A DNA stretch of 64,000 nt from Gnetum montanum (taxonomy: Eukaryota; Streptophyta; Gnetopsida; Gnetales; Gnetaceae), in NCBI GenBank assembly GCA_015680685.1, contig MNCI01016594.1:118790-182789 (forward strand), read 5' to 3'. The position numbers and the translations under genes were made by a program. The notes beneath the pieces were generated by a model. The model did no database searches, was not told the DNA's origin, and saw nothing but the letters and a program-made list of their open reading frames with translations. Shown here piece after piece: positions 31,892-44,600 of the stretch. Numbering within the stretch: position 1 is the first letter of the stretch; each line of letters starts with the position of its first letter.

Positions 31892-33404
31892 TGAAACACC
31901 GTGAAAATTACGAGTCGGCCTCAGGCAAAGATTCGCAATTCAAGCGAGAGCGCGCATCAGCTTTGATCAAGGACAAGTTTACGCTCTATTACGCACGGCA
32001 GCGTAATGAGCGTAATAAGCTCCAAAATAGTCTAGAGAAGCACAACAGTTCGACACTTTTTCCTCATGGCGCATGAATAACTTGTCTATACGCTCGTTAC
32101 GCGGCGGTGCGTATCATTACGTATTTCATCGCTAAGGCTAGGCATTATTTACACTTCGTTACGTGCGGCTGCGTAGTGAGCTAAAATTAGACATTGTTTA
32201 CGCTTCGTTACGCGTGGTTGCGTAGTGAGCGTAAATTAGACATTGTTTACGCTTCGTTACGCACAGCTGCGTAGTGAGCGTAAGACAATTTTAAGCCTAT
32301 TGTTTTTATACCAGATTACGCTCATACACGCAACACAACGCGAATGAGTGTAATATAGCTTGAAAGAAATTGAAACATGCTCAACATGTACCTGCTCTTC
32401 ACACGCACAACACGCAAACGAGCGTGTTGTGCGTAGTCACAGTCTGACTTAAAATGATCATGTCAATGAAACCCGAAATATCCGGGACCCACGTCATTAG
32501 GGCTGCGCCATTTTCACGGAGCGTCGTGGCCTATAAATACCTCAGTCGACAAAGATACAAGCGTTGGCAAATCAGAGAAACAAAGGCATTTTTCTGAGCA
32601 CTAGAGCATTTATCACCTTTGTGGGCAGAAAATCAAAAGGGCAAGAGCATTTTCTGAGCAAGGAAGCACTTATCACCTTGAGCAGAGAAACAAAGAGCAA
32701 CCTTTTGGCAACTTCCGACAGCACCATCCTTCAGCGAGAACAGAGCACAGTGCGCTTGAACCTTAGCAACAAGAGAGATCATTCCTTTGGGGAAGATACG
32801 ACTTTCTCCATTAGCGATTGCTGCCCTGAGCAGAACCTACTCGAAGCAAAGAAGCAGAACAGGGATTGTGAGATCGTCTCGCCCAGTTTGCAGACTCTAC
32901 CAGTCAGAAACAGTTGATCGGCAGACCTCAGAGCTTGACCATCCTTGCATCCCAGCTTTGGCCTACGAGGTAGATCGGACTTCTGTCTGGACAATTTCCT
33001 TGTTGTTTTGTGCTCATTTTTGCATCAAGTTATTGGGGGTCTCTCCCATTGTAACGTGATATACAAATCATACATTCTTTCAAAAATCGAAACATAGATC
33101 TTTGAAAATCACGCGTTTCTCTCTTGATTAGCATCTCTTCGGCGTGTTTGACGTTATCATCGTAGCGATCCATCCACGTCGTTTTCCTCCCATTTCACGA
33201 TCCCTCGAATCAAACCGAGACAACGCAAAAATCCGTAATCTTCATCATTTTACTGACCCGTAAGTCCCTGTTTGATCGACAAGACCGTTCAGGGTGCCGC
33301 AAATTCGCTTTTTCTAGCATAGCCCTCGCGCGGATTCGTGGTTAAAACTGTATACACAGAACCTCGGTCGGTATTTCCAGCTGCCTACGTTTTCTGTCGT
33401 TACA
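31892..33404 (+). repeat. 3' LTR of element 3
   Basis: 1,513 bp, TGAAACACCGTGAAAATTAC to TTTTCTGTCGTTACA, followed by ACTAG. Complete version of the LTR. Holds three ~49-bp repeats at 32,143-32,283, each with 'acgcttcgttacgc' and 'ctgcgtagtgagcg', plus a diverged fourth at about 31,975-32,020; TATA box at 32,532. Confidence 0.9.
32143..32283 (+). repeat. 49-bp direct repeats in element 3 U3
   Basis: Three copies with 'ttcgttacgc' starting about 32,153, 32,203 and 32,252. Each contains GCGTAA/TTACGC half-sites that can pair, and they lie 250-390 bp upstream of the TATA box. Likely transcription factor sites; CpG-rich. In the 5' LTR the array is cut by the N at 21,929. Confidence 0.7.
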
Positions 33405-33409
33405 ACTAG
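33405..33409. repeat. target site duplication of element 3, right
   Basis: ACTAG, identical to 21,535-21,539. Confidence 0.9.
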
Positions 33410-35393
33410 GAGATGAACCATGGTCATGGTTGTCACCTGTAATCCATTCTAAGTTTTTTGATGCTTTCTTGGACATCAATTCCAATGTATTTTTTAGGTT
33501 TAACACTCTAAATCCCATTGTATTGGGATTTTTGTGTTTTATTTAGGAGGAATCCTATGCGGCCCATCCAAAGTTAAAAGGTTATCTAAAATTGAGAACC
33601 AAGTAAGCCCAATGCATCTATGACTTTCTATATGTGAACATTGGGTTCATTGGATGTTAGATAGGTGTTATGAGTGCAAGGGTTACTATATTATTACATA
33701 AGTATATATGGAGGGCTTCTTCATTGAAACTTTTATGAAAACCATTTTGTCTAGCTTGTTTTGTGGAAGAGAAGAACTTGGTAACCATGCTTTGCCACCA
33801 TTTTTCACTCTAATTTCATCCACAATTAGTGTATTTTTGCTATTTTCCAACACCAATGTAGCATAGTTGTAGAGAAGTTGAGAATTCTACCTCAACCTTG
33901 TAACATGTCAAAGAAAAGAAGAGGAGCCAATAAGATTTTAGCACTGGAGGAGGTGAACAGTGCTACCAAAGGCATCATCTCCTTGGTGAAGGTTCTTTCA
34001 GCATGACTTCCAGGTACCCTTCAATAAATGTTTTCTTTTACCAATTTTTACTATAATATGAAGCCATTTTGTAGGACCTAGGTCTATGTGTTGGAAACAT
34101 TTTGGCTCTATATGGATTAAATGTTATGTTTAGCTTGTACTGATGTGTTCATGTTGTGATTTTTGGCTTAGGTCCTTCCTATGAAAAATCATGGATTTTT
34201 GTTTAGCCCTATTCTATGTGTTTTTGACTATTTCTAATTGAAAAGTGGCCAAAATTTGCAATTTTTTTTATAAGAATATGGTACAAGATTTTCAGCTTTT
34301 GAGGTGATAGGGTTACTCTATAGTGTTTAATAGTTTTATTAGTGGTTGAATCACTATTCTATAGCTATGGTTAATTTGTTACATTTTTTTCCGTAGACTA
34401 GTGCATAGTGATCTTTTCAACTTTTACTTGTTTTTACCCTACAAAGACTAATAGTGTTAGCACACTTTGGATATTTTTTTGTCAATCTCCTAGCCTCTTA
34501 GGAATTTCTAGTATAGGGCAAAAGGATTGTACATATGTTTTAAAATTTTTGAAATCTTTTTCATATTTTTCTTGGAGGTTTCACTACAAACTAGGTTTTT
34601 GGAAAAAAAAAATTCAAAGGGATTGTAGGACATAATGTAAGAATTTATATGACTACTATTGCAATGTTAGAGTGTATTTTGCATTGAATTATGCATATTT
34701 ACACTACCAAGGCTTAGAAAAAAAATGTTGGTAAATTTTTGTCAAATTTTTATTTACATGAACTTCCTTGTATAGATGTAGTTTCAACACCTAGGCTTGT
34801 AAGCTTTCTAGCCTGCACTAACAACATTGGTCTACTTTTTGTGTTTTATTGGCTATATTTAATGTTTATAATGCCATTTACATGGTGTGTATTGGTTTTA
34901 AATAGCTAATTAAATTTTTCAAAATTTTTATCTAGCTTTCCTAGAGTTTTTACTATAGCTATTTCACTGTAAACTAGGATTTCTGGATAAAATTTCATTC
35001 AATTCAAGTTGAAATTTTTTATATTTGTTAATGAATTTTTATCATGGTTTTAAACTTATCATAGGATTTTTCTCATAGTTTAATTCTTAACATAAAATTT
35101 CTATAATTATTTATGCATACTTTAACTATGTGATTGCTATCAATGTTAATAGGATATTTGTTATTTTACTTAGTCTTGAGTTGAATTTTGTTTTATTTTT
35201 TACTATTGGAAATTGAAATTTAGTTATTTAATTTTGTATGTTAATGTTAACATTATACTTGTCATATTTTGTTTAGTGTTTTTTTGAATTTTATTTACTG
35301 TTATATGGTGTTTTAATAGTTGTTGTTCAGTTATGCATGGCCTTTTTGAAACACATCCTAGTGGTTGTTGAACTAGTTGGGCTTTTATGTTGG
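33410..35393. other. unassigned AT-rich DNA with promoter-like site
   Basis: No recognised protein. 'cataagtatatatggagggc' (TATA-like at 33,703) is followed about 200 bp later by a short open stretch from ATG 33,907 ('MSKKRRGANKILALEEVNSA') of 34 codons ending at a TGA. From 34,000 on it is T-rich on the forward strand, like plant introns or an old LTR. It ends abruptly at 35,393, where homology to the gypsy gag of copy A begins. Confidence 0.35.
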
Positions 35394-36204
35394 TGGAAGA
35401 AATAATTCCCAAGTTATGAAAGGAAAAATGGAAACCCTAGTAGATATTTGAACCTAATAAAATATAGGTTAAGGAGAAAATTTAAATAGTCTTGACATAG
35501 GAAAGAGATGATCATAAAGTTGAAATTCCAAAGATAATGTGACAAAGATCTCAAGAAGTTTTACACCAAATTTTGTACACTCTTCCATCAAATTAAGGTA
35601 AATAGAGAGAAGTATGAATAGGCTTTAATATTTCTAGGAGATCTTAAAATGATGTAACAATAGGAGTTGTCATTCTATGAGCCATAAACTCTTGATGAGG
35701 CTTATGATTTGATACTCAAGGTACCAAAGAAATTTAATGGATTTGGAAATAGAAGCAAACAAGCTTCAAAAAGGAAGGATAAGGGATCCAAATTTAAAAC
35801 TGAAGGAAACTATTAAAATCATGATAAGAAGACAAAAAGGGTGATGAGAAGAGTAAGTCTAAGAAGCTCCAAGGTAAGGAAGGTAAGGATCAAGGTAGTA
35901 ACTTATCAAAGACTCAATGCTTCAAGTGTGAGAAATGGGGATACAAACAATGGAAATATCCACTTCTCATGGTAGCCAAGGGCAAGGATGTATAAACCAT
36001 GGAATTGGAGGAGAAATCATTTTAATATCTTCAAAGAAATAATACTAATGCTTCCAATATTAAGAAAGTTTCTAATTAAATTCTTATGCATTCATGGGGT
36101 ATATGAATAGAAGAGGCCATCCTACTAGAAAATTGCTATTTCAGATTAGATCTATATGTCTTCTTACTAAGGAATGGATTCATATTTTTATTGATGGGGG
36201 AGAC
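35394..36204 (+). pseudogene. gypsy copy B, gag to protease start
   Basis: Aligns with 3865-4677 of copy A from 'tggaagaaataattcc' onward, including the lysine-rich tail, zinc-knuckle remnant 'CFKCEKWGYKQWKYP' (about 35,930) and the first half of the protease ('HIFIDGGD'). It stops at 36,204, where element 4 is inserted, and resumes at 47,597. Its left part (LTR and early gag) is missing. Confidence 0.75.
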
Positions 36205-37836
36205 TAAAACACCACAAAAATTTTCATGTTATAGCTAATCTTCACTGTGAGGCTTTCACCCCATGAAACCCAAGGAAAAATTTATTGTAAATATGAAAAT
36301 TGGAATCCACAGTGGGCAATTTCACATACTTTATACTTTTGGGATTGAAAAATGCCTCACAAGTAGTCAAAGCCTCATTCCTCAAGTGAACAATGTCATC
36401 TAGTGTCTATATTTTGGCTTTGGGGGGTGGGGGGTGTGGTGGATGGTCAAAAATTCCTTTTGGAATGCCAAAAAAGACAACTTGATGGATTTTATTATAG
36501 GGGGGGGGGNNNNNNNNNNNNNNNNNNNNNNNNNNNNNNNNNNNNNAGAGGGGTAGATCTCACCTAGCCCTACCATGGAAGGGTGGGGGTTTTGGAAAAT
36601 TTCCTCCTTCAATGTGGAGACCAAATGCATGGCCTAGAAACTTTCCCTCCTCAACCTAAAATGTTTCCCCCTAGGCTAGAAACCTTCCTCCTTTAGTGTG
36701 GAGGTTTCCCCCCAGTGTGGAGGCTTCATTCCTAGTGTAGAGAATCCAATCCCCTAGTGTGGAAGTAACAAAAGAAAAAATTCATCACTTCATGCACTTC
36801 AACATTGACCAACCACTTCAAAAAGCATGGTGGAGAGCTTAGCATGGAAGATTCATCTCTAGCATGGAAGGTGTGCCTTGGTTACTATTTATAGGAAATG
36901 GAATGGCCATGGGAGGAATCACTTACTATGTATAGTAAGCCCCCAAATTTTGGCATCCATTTCACCTAAATTTGATAGCTAATTTGTAGAAAATTTACAT
37001 CAAATTTGGAGCCATTTTGTAGCCAATTTGCAACTATTTCATAGCCAATTATATCCCCATTCATGGCCCAAAGATCCTATAAAAGCTAGCCTCCAACACC
37101 CTTTATACATTTAGTAACTTTTGACATACATGCACTTTGGAAATTCCAAAATTTTGAGCAAGGGTAGCATTATCGAGCAATTTGCATACACACAATTTTT
37201 CATAATTCCACACTTGGGGAATTTTCAAGCACTTAGGAGCTCTTGCAAGTTCCCATACTTGCATTCTCTTGAATCCTTGTGTGGAAGCATCATGGTCTTG
37301 AGATTTGGGGGATTTTTGGTTCCAACACTATAGTTCTTGGATCTCCAAACCGTAGCATGGAGCAATTTGACATCCAAATGTTTTACCTATCTCACCCCTA
37401 GTAGTTACCCAACTTATAGATTTGAGGTTGCAGTAGTGAAGGAAGGTTCAATAGCATCAAGAGTGGCTTAGCACCTAGATCATGAAGTAGATCACATCAA
37501 CTTCAACAGACTTTAAACTCTTGCATAAGTGAACCTCCTCTTTACTCATATAGGCATGATTATTGCACATTTCTCTAACATATTCTTTATTTTTTCTCAA
37601 TAAAGTTTGAAGTTCTTATTTTTGTGTTTAAAAATAAATTTTATTTTTTGTGCATTATTCAGATCTATTTATATTCCCATGTTTCACATCGCATAAGTCC
37701 TTGGTTGATCTGCTGGGCCAACTAGGACATCTCAAATCCCATTTTTACCATAGAGGACCTAGGGATTCAGGGTTGGGAAACTATTGCACCAAGGATCCTT
37801 GGTTTTTTCTAGTAATCAAGGTTTTCAATCACAACT
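36205..37836 (+). repeat. 5' LTR of element 4
   Basis: Starts TAAAACACCACAAAAATTTT (first G of TG mutated), ends near 'atcacaac'. Matches 45,897-47,596 along its length. Contains N run 36,510-36,546. Confidence 0.8.
36510..36546. other. 37-N assembly gap next to a poly-G run
   Basis: Ten Gs (36,500-36,509) precede the Ns. The 3' LTR has 'atggggggtatatag' here and then about 45 bp more, so the hidden sequence is probably short and the run caused a read drop-out. Confidence 0.7.
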
Positions 37837-38480
37837 ATTTTTCTTAGCACTAGAAGAAGGGCCTTTGCCTAAATTCTATGATGAGATTTATGATTTTCAT
37901 TGTCATTTTGCAAGATTTTTCTTGATTTTTGTAGCCAAAACCTTTTAAGAATCAACACTAATCTTCCCCCAACCACCCCCCCCCCCCTATGACCAAAACT
38001 GCAATGTAGAAGTTGTAGGTGGTTGGGTTTTGAATTTTCACAGAACTTTCTAAGAATTTTACAATCCAAAGCTAGTGTTGATATCTCCTCTCCCTATTCA
38101 TTTTTTCTTTTTATTGCTAAAAATTTATTCTCTAATTTCTAAAGTGGATGATTCAACTCTTCTGTGAGTTGGCTTTTCCCCCACTTTTCCAAGTTGAGAA
38201 AATTGGTAGTTGGATAAAACTAGTTTTAGTGGAAAACACTAACTTTTCACTTTGGTTTTCAGCCTTCTGCCCATCAATGTTGAGGTAGGAGATGTGAGAT
38301 TCCTATCATCTCACTCTCCTTCATTTTCTCCCTTTGCCATACCCAACATGGAAGTAGTTAGGAGGCCAGCATTGGTGAGGTTTAAAACCAATTCAATAAC
38401 CAAATTTGTTTTTATTGCAAGTTGAAAGCCATTTTCTAGTTTGTAAGGCCAAAACTCCCAAAGAATCCAACACTACCTTT
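37837..38480 (+). other. leader of element 4
   Basis: Holds the decayed PBS ('agcactagaagaagggcc', about 37,848) and two long C runs (37,976-37,988 and about 38,487-38,496). The proline-rich N-terminal gag region of element 3 (about 1.1 kb) is absent or unrecognisable, so gag seems deleted at its 5' end near the second C run. Confidence 0.5.
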
Positions 38481-39830
38481 ACTTACCGCCCCCCCCCCAA
38501 ATTTAGCAAATTTAGCAAACATAATGGAGAAGGTGACCCTAATTCTCATCTTATTACCTTTTGATCTAAATGTTTTCTCTTGCAACCATGGACTCATACC
38601 ATCATTAGGATTTTCCCTATGTCTTTGACTAGGAAAGCACTTGATTAGTATCACACATTGCCTATAGTGTCCATATCCTCTTTGGAGGACTTAGTAGCCT
38701 ATTTTCTCAAGCACTTCAAGTATAAGTTGAAGCCTAACACAATGCTTGACCAATTCATGAAGGTCAAGCAAAGGTTCTCAGAACCCATAAAAAAATTCAT
38801 TTAGTGGTAATATGGACTGCTAAATGAAATTCTAAATCCCATAGATGAATCCCACTTGTTAGTGATATTCAAGGAAGTAGTTAATAACTTCATCAAGTCC
38901 AAACTCTATTACCTTGATCCACAATCTCTTAGCCAAGCATTCTTGCAAACTAAAAATATAGAGGATGTCATGGAGGCTAGTCATGATCCAACCTATATAG
39001 CATATAGAAACTAATACCCTTGAAGAGAGAAATAAAAGAGAAAAAAATAACACTAACATAGAAACTGGTAACCAATGAAATAAAGACCACGAATCAAGGG
39101 TCAAAGGTCAACCCTCCCAAGGCCCCCACCAATGAATGCAATAACCAACAGTCAACTTCTAGTATCACTACATAAATAATAGGTAAACCTAACTTTGAAA
39201 GGAAGGATAGCTCTAAATACACTACATTGACATTAAAACCATTTGAGTTGCTAGACCAACTATTAAGAAGTGGATGCATGCAACATAAACAAATGATTGA
39301 AGCCACTCGAAAGAAACATGAGTGACTATGGAAATAGCCAAAGATCCACTTAGGCAACAAAAGATGATCCCAAGTTGCCTAAATACTTTAAGCTAGAGTG
39401 CTTCTACCATTATCATCAACTACTTGATCATGATACAAACTTCTACCTTGTGCCCAAGGATGACCTACAAAGGATGATAGATAGGGGATAATTGTTCTTA
39501 GATTCTTCTAACCTAGTTTAGACACAAAACTAGTTAATGTAGGTCTACAAAGACCTGTTGAATGCTAATGATAACTCCTATGTTATTTCACCATTCAACA
39601 TCAATGAAAATTTGAGACCTACAAAAGAACTATTTGTGATTCAAGTACCCCTCTATAATGAAAGGGCTTCTTTAACTTTCCATGTCTCAAGATCCTCCTT
39701 CATTGTGAGAGCACCATCACAAATGCCTCCAAGGGAACCTTTTGTCATCAAGATCTCCCAACCCAATACAACCAAGGGAACATTTTGTTATTTCCTCTTC
39801 CTTATAGCCAATAGTTGACAACCAAAAAAC
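38480..39830 (+). pseudogene. gag: element 4 gag (capsid part)
   Basis: Capsid motifs aligned with element 3: 'SHLITF', 'PMSLTRKALD', 'SSLEDLVAYFLKHFKYKLKP', 'FKEVVNNFIKSKLYYLDPQS', then the basic linker and a knuckle-like 'CFYHYHQLLDHDTNFYLV' (about 39,400) followed by 'VYKDLLNANDNSYVISPFNI'. Stops are frequent. It confirms common descent of elements 3 and 4 in the same order and spacing. Confidence 0.75.
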
Positions 39831-40429
39831 TATAGACAACCAAAGGAAGAAGCATATGCAAAAGCCTGACAATAAGAGGGACAAGCATACAAAGGCACGA
39901 AAGGAATTGGGTCCACCAAACCCCACTCCCATTTCAGCTATACCCATGACCTCCTCTATCCCAACCTCTTTAATGAATAAGCCACAAGAGGATACCCATA
40001 ACCAAGACAACAAGAAAGAGCCACAATAGCCAAAGCATAAAGCTGAAGTCTACATTTTGGAATTCATGAAGGAAGTAAAGTAGAATAAGGGTGACAAGCC
40101 CATTACCAATGACAAAAACTTCCTTAGTAAAATGGACCAATTTAGGAAATCCCTAAAGAAAAAAAAAATTACCCTAAGCTTATATGATGTGATCATGACT
40201 TCTGCCACACATCCTTAGGAAATAGTCAAAATGTTTACCTTCATACCCATTAGTAAGGATATTCCTGCTAATGAGGAAGCCATCAATGTAGTAATGATTC
40301 CTCCCTCACTAAGGGAGGGGATGTCAACACCCTTAACATTTTACAATAGTGAAATTAAGGTTAATCCCTAGAATGGAAAAGTAACTACAGCCCCTTTATT
40401 CATAACCATATGAATAGGATAATTTAAAA

Positions 40430-40870
40430 TACATCAGATGCATGTTGATAATGGAGATGCAACCAACGTCATTCCATGAACCATCATTGAATGCTTGGGC
40501 TTAACTAAGCAAGTAAAACTTACAACCACCATATCTCTTAAGTCCTTCAATAAATCAAGAGTTTCCATCAAGGGGTCTATCTCCTTGGATTTTGTAGCTA
40601 GAGAAAAATTCCCAACAACTGCAAACTTCTTGGTTATGGAAGAGACATCAAGATTCAAATTGATCTTGGGAAGACCTTGGTTGGCTTAGTTATGAGTTGT
40701 GTCCTTCTCCATCCATCAAGAAATTCACCTTCCTTACAAGGATGGTGAAATCATCATTCATGGTGATAATGTGGCTCCCCTAGATGTCAACAATGTAGAC
40801 ATAGAATAAGGGTCTGAAGTGTAGCCTTAAGAAGAAGCTCCTTGCCATGAAGAGCAAAACCCCAAGACAA
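40430..40870 (+). pseudogene. pro: element 4 aspartic protease
   Basis: 'MHVDNGDATNVIP' active-site loop, 'ISLDFVAREKFPTTANFLVM', 'FKLILGRPWLA' and 'IHQEIHLPYKDGEIIIHGDN', collinear with 26,247-26,700. Stops follow NVIP and W-L-A. The D-N-G loop supports a non-canonical active site in the family. Confidence 0.75.
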
Positions 40871-41670
40871 CCAATGATGACAAAAATAGGCAATGAAATA
40901 CATTATGGGATGAAATATCTTTTAACATTGTAAGCAAAGGGGATGTTGAATACAAGCTTATGCAAAAATGGCCTTACTCCCTAATCTTGCAAAGATTAGG
41001 AAGAATCTACACAAGTGAAGGTTACCTTAACCTTTCCCATGCCTCTATGACCAGATGCACCAATAGCCATCTAGCCTTACTTTTTATATATTTTTTTATG
41101 CAATTGTTGTTTTATGCTTTATGCACATAGCCTAAGTTCATTTGTATTTTTACCTATTTTCTACAACCTTTATTTATTTTTTACTTATGCTTTAAACATC
41201 TAAAAAGCATCCCACCTAGGCCCCATATGCAAAGATGTTAAACTAGCACTACAATCCACTAAGACTCTAAACTAGCAATATGGCCTACCTTGACCTTAAT
41301 TGGAAAACTATATAACCTATGCCAAAAATGGCCTAAAACTAGCAAGAATCCCTTTTATTACTATATCTCTCTTTTCTTAGCCTATTATCACATCAATTAG
41401 CCATTTGATTTTATAACCAAAAACATCAACATAGTCATTTTCAAGGTTTGAAACATTTACAATGTTTACTACTACTATAAATGAATATAGCCAAAATAAA
41501 ACCAATATTTAAAATTAAAATTAAAATCTCCATAACATACATAGCCATGCCTACACTAGGTGACAAAAATATCAAAGAATAACAACCATGCATAACATAG
41601 TCTTGGCTAACCATAGCCATCAAAATGAAAACAAAGAAAAATAACCAACAAGCTAAACTAAAAAAGGTTG
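40871..41670. other. spacer with decayed short repeats
   Basis: Contains 'aaactagcactacaatcc', 'taaactagcaatatggcc' and 'cctaaaactagcaag' (41,230-41,345), the equivalent of the repeat block after the protease in element 3. Nothing else seen. Confidence 0.5.
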
Positions 41671-44600
41671 CTAAGTGTAATTTGGAGGATGAAGTGGTGC
41701 ATCATTCCCACCCTCACCGCTGGGGCCACCAATATCTTCTAAGGCCTACAATGCAATAACATATAGCTAGTTAGTAGGCCATAGCCAAAATCATGACTTA
41801 AAATAAAGACTAAAACATAAAATATATTAAACCTGGGGTGATTCTAGATCCATTACTTTCAAGGATAGATGGGGAAGGCCTTCCTCCAAATGATAGTGGA
41901 TCTGGTCCTCTATCATGTTGACTCAGTCATCATTCCCAAGATCAACTCTAGATAGAATGTCGAACCTATCTATAGAAGTCCAAATAGGAGGCTCATGAGT
42001 AGCAGTAGCTGTAGAGGTCTCACCTACAACCATGGTGATCTGAAGAGTATGAGATTGCTTCACCTTGAAAGTACTTTCAAAAATTTTATTATCACTCTCT
42101 ATCTAGATCCCTTGAATGAACAACTCTCTCTTGCATCGTTCAACTAACTCCTCCTTAAGCCCCTTTAGGTAGGCCTTACAAGTAGCCTTATATTAATGCC
42201 TGTGGGTCTTTTGTGTCTTTCCCTACTCTAAGACCCAAGCACAATGATCCTTCTAGTCCTCAACCTTTTGGAAGATGAGGTTCATCTGCATATGTTTTTC
42301 AACCATCTCCCGTAGGACAACTACTTTATCCTAAACAACATGCCAGTAGTGGGCCCATGTGATCCCCTTAGTTTGTAACTTCCCCAAGTTAGATACTTGG
42401 GCTTTCATAAATGCTTTATAGTCTCAAAGATATTTAATCATATCCTCCTATCTTTGAGTCTTTTCCCTTAAGGCCACAACTTCCTCCCATAGGGATATGT
42501 TGGACCTGTTTAGCTCCCATGAAGTTTTTGTACGTGACATTGCTAAATCAGTAGCAGTCTTATACAACTTCATGAGTACACTAGATACATTAGAGGGAAG
42601 CTTAGGCAAGGATTCTATCTCCATTTCTTTGTTGAGGTCCCCCTCCATGGAAGGTACTACACAAGAAAAAAATATAACCACAAAACAAAACCTAAGATAG
42701 CCATAATGCAAGAAAAGCCCATGATTGAGACACATAAAATGAAATCCTTACCTATGTTAGGGGTGACCTGATGCAATCAATCGATGATGTTCTTAGCCAT
42801 CCCACACAGGAACTCCATTTGTTTTGGAACCTCTACCCATGGTTTCTCACAAAACTTATGATTAGGAACTACTATAAGCATAACAATCATCAAAAGGTTA
42901 GGATGATGGCCAAAGATAAGTAATGAGATATAACAAAAATATTAAGGCATAGGCATACCTAGCTCCTCATCCTCTTCCTCCTCTGAGATGATGATGGGAG
43001 AGGTACTTGGTACCACCTCACCAAACAAGGCATCTAAATCATCTATACTTGCATCGACAAGTCCTTCAACCATAGGTTGCTTTAGGAGTGCCTCTTTTAC
43101 ATACCTTTGTTTTGCCTTCATAGTAGCTTAGGCTGATATAACCTAATACTTATCTACAATTGTAGCACATAGTAAACTAGTTAATACAAAAAACCATAAA
43201 GTAGCCATAAAATTTAGAACATGAAATAGCCAAATTTAAAAGCAGACCTACGATTGCCTATTGTGAGGACCTAAGCTTAAACTTAATCTTCTTTGGGGTA
43301 GGTTGATTTGATGCTAAGGTGCCTCCTTCATAGGCCTCTTGATTTTATCTCTAACTACCCCTTTGGCATCCATGTACTATCATCTAGCATCCTAGATACT
43401 AGCAGGAAATGAGAGGGGCTTATCATCATTAGTACTATCAGGAGACTCATACTACCTAACATCAAGATTCTTAGTGGTGATGGATAACGTATCATCCATC
43501 CCCTCTGATGGGTCTTGGAAAACCCATTTTCTATTCCTATACACCACTAGAATCTCTAAAAACCTCTTTAGATAACCTACAAAAAATGCAAAGTGCATAT
43601 GGATTATTATAGAGGTATCAACATGGAGTCTAAGGATCTCCCCTTGAAGCCCAGTAGCCAAAGCAGTTGTCCAATCAAATTTGATGCCCTCCATCAAGAC
43701 CTTATTAAAGGTCCACCCTTATGCTAGGTTGATTAACTTCTTTTGTAATCATAGTTTGGGAAATGAAAGAGACCTAAACAAAGGATATGATTCCTTTGCA
43801 TTAGGGTTTGTGAAGCTATCCATCGAAATTCTAGAGTGGCTCATGCTAGCATCAAGCCACTCTAGAACTTCTTCACAATGGCTTGATTCCCTTACCATCC
43901 TAGTGGGAACCTTTGCCCTAATAGTAGTGACACCACAAAGGTCATGAAAGAGGCTAACACCTATGTCCATGTTCACCTTAACACCTTGGATGATGGTACT
44001 AAAATGACCAACCTTCTCATCAAAGGAATCGATGACATGTAGCATCTCTGTAGCAAGAATGGAAGGGATAGGTTCCATGAATACATTGCGCAAATCTACA
44101 CACTAGATGTTTGCTTGAACGTATCAAAGCACCTACCTCTTTACCCACTCCTATGTTGATGTCACATCACCAAACTTGAGGATGAGGGTATCCCCATGAC
44201 ATGAACGTGAAAGTGGTATAGTGACATTAGCTAAGCTGGAAGGTTATGTGAAGTAATAACTAAAGATTAGCATTAATATGAGCAATTTGAACAACAACAA
44301 AAAAAGCAATAAAACACTAAAAGCTATATGTTCATCTTTACTTTTCTTCTATGGTGTGGATGCTTCAACTACAAGGGTTCGATTCATGCTATCGACATCT
44401 ACCCACCAGCTGTGCATCATCCTATCATCCTTGCACTTTCTATATACTAGGTTAAACCTAGTGGTGTATTCATCAAATTCCCCTCTTAATTGTTGATACT
44501 TAGCAACTCTAATTTGGGAACTCTTGGTGAATTCATCCAAAGAAGTTTGAGTCACTACCAAGATTTGATCATTGGTGATCAAGCCCTGATCATTGACCTT

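Larger units (their letters stand above)
21540..33404 (+). mobile_element. element 3: complete non-autonomous Tat-like LTR retrotransposon with antisense gene
   Basis: 11,865 bp bounded by LTRs (21,540-22,950 and 31,892-33,404), PBS at 22,957, PPT at about 31,880-31,891 and ACTAG target duplications. Order: LTR, gag-protease in one frame (23,199-26,816), short repeats (about 27,030-27,275), a five-exon gene on the reverse strand (27,462-29,397), C-terminal integrase (about 29,672-30,313), more short repeats (30,335-30,805), PPT, LTR. RT and RNase H are missing, so movement needs a partner. LTRs are nearly identical apart from a gap at N 21,929 and scattered, mostly C/T or G/A, differences; it is the youngest element here and clearly GC-richer than its surroundings. 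All nonsense mutations seen are C-to-T type. Confidence 0.9.

Noticed and set aside
36400-36630. Reverse-strand ORF across the N run
   Set aside because: Exists only because Ns translate as X; the region is LTR.
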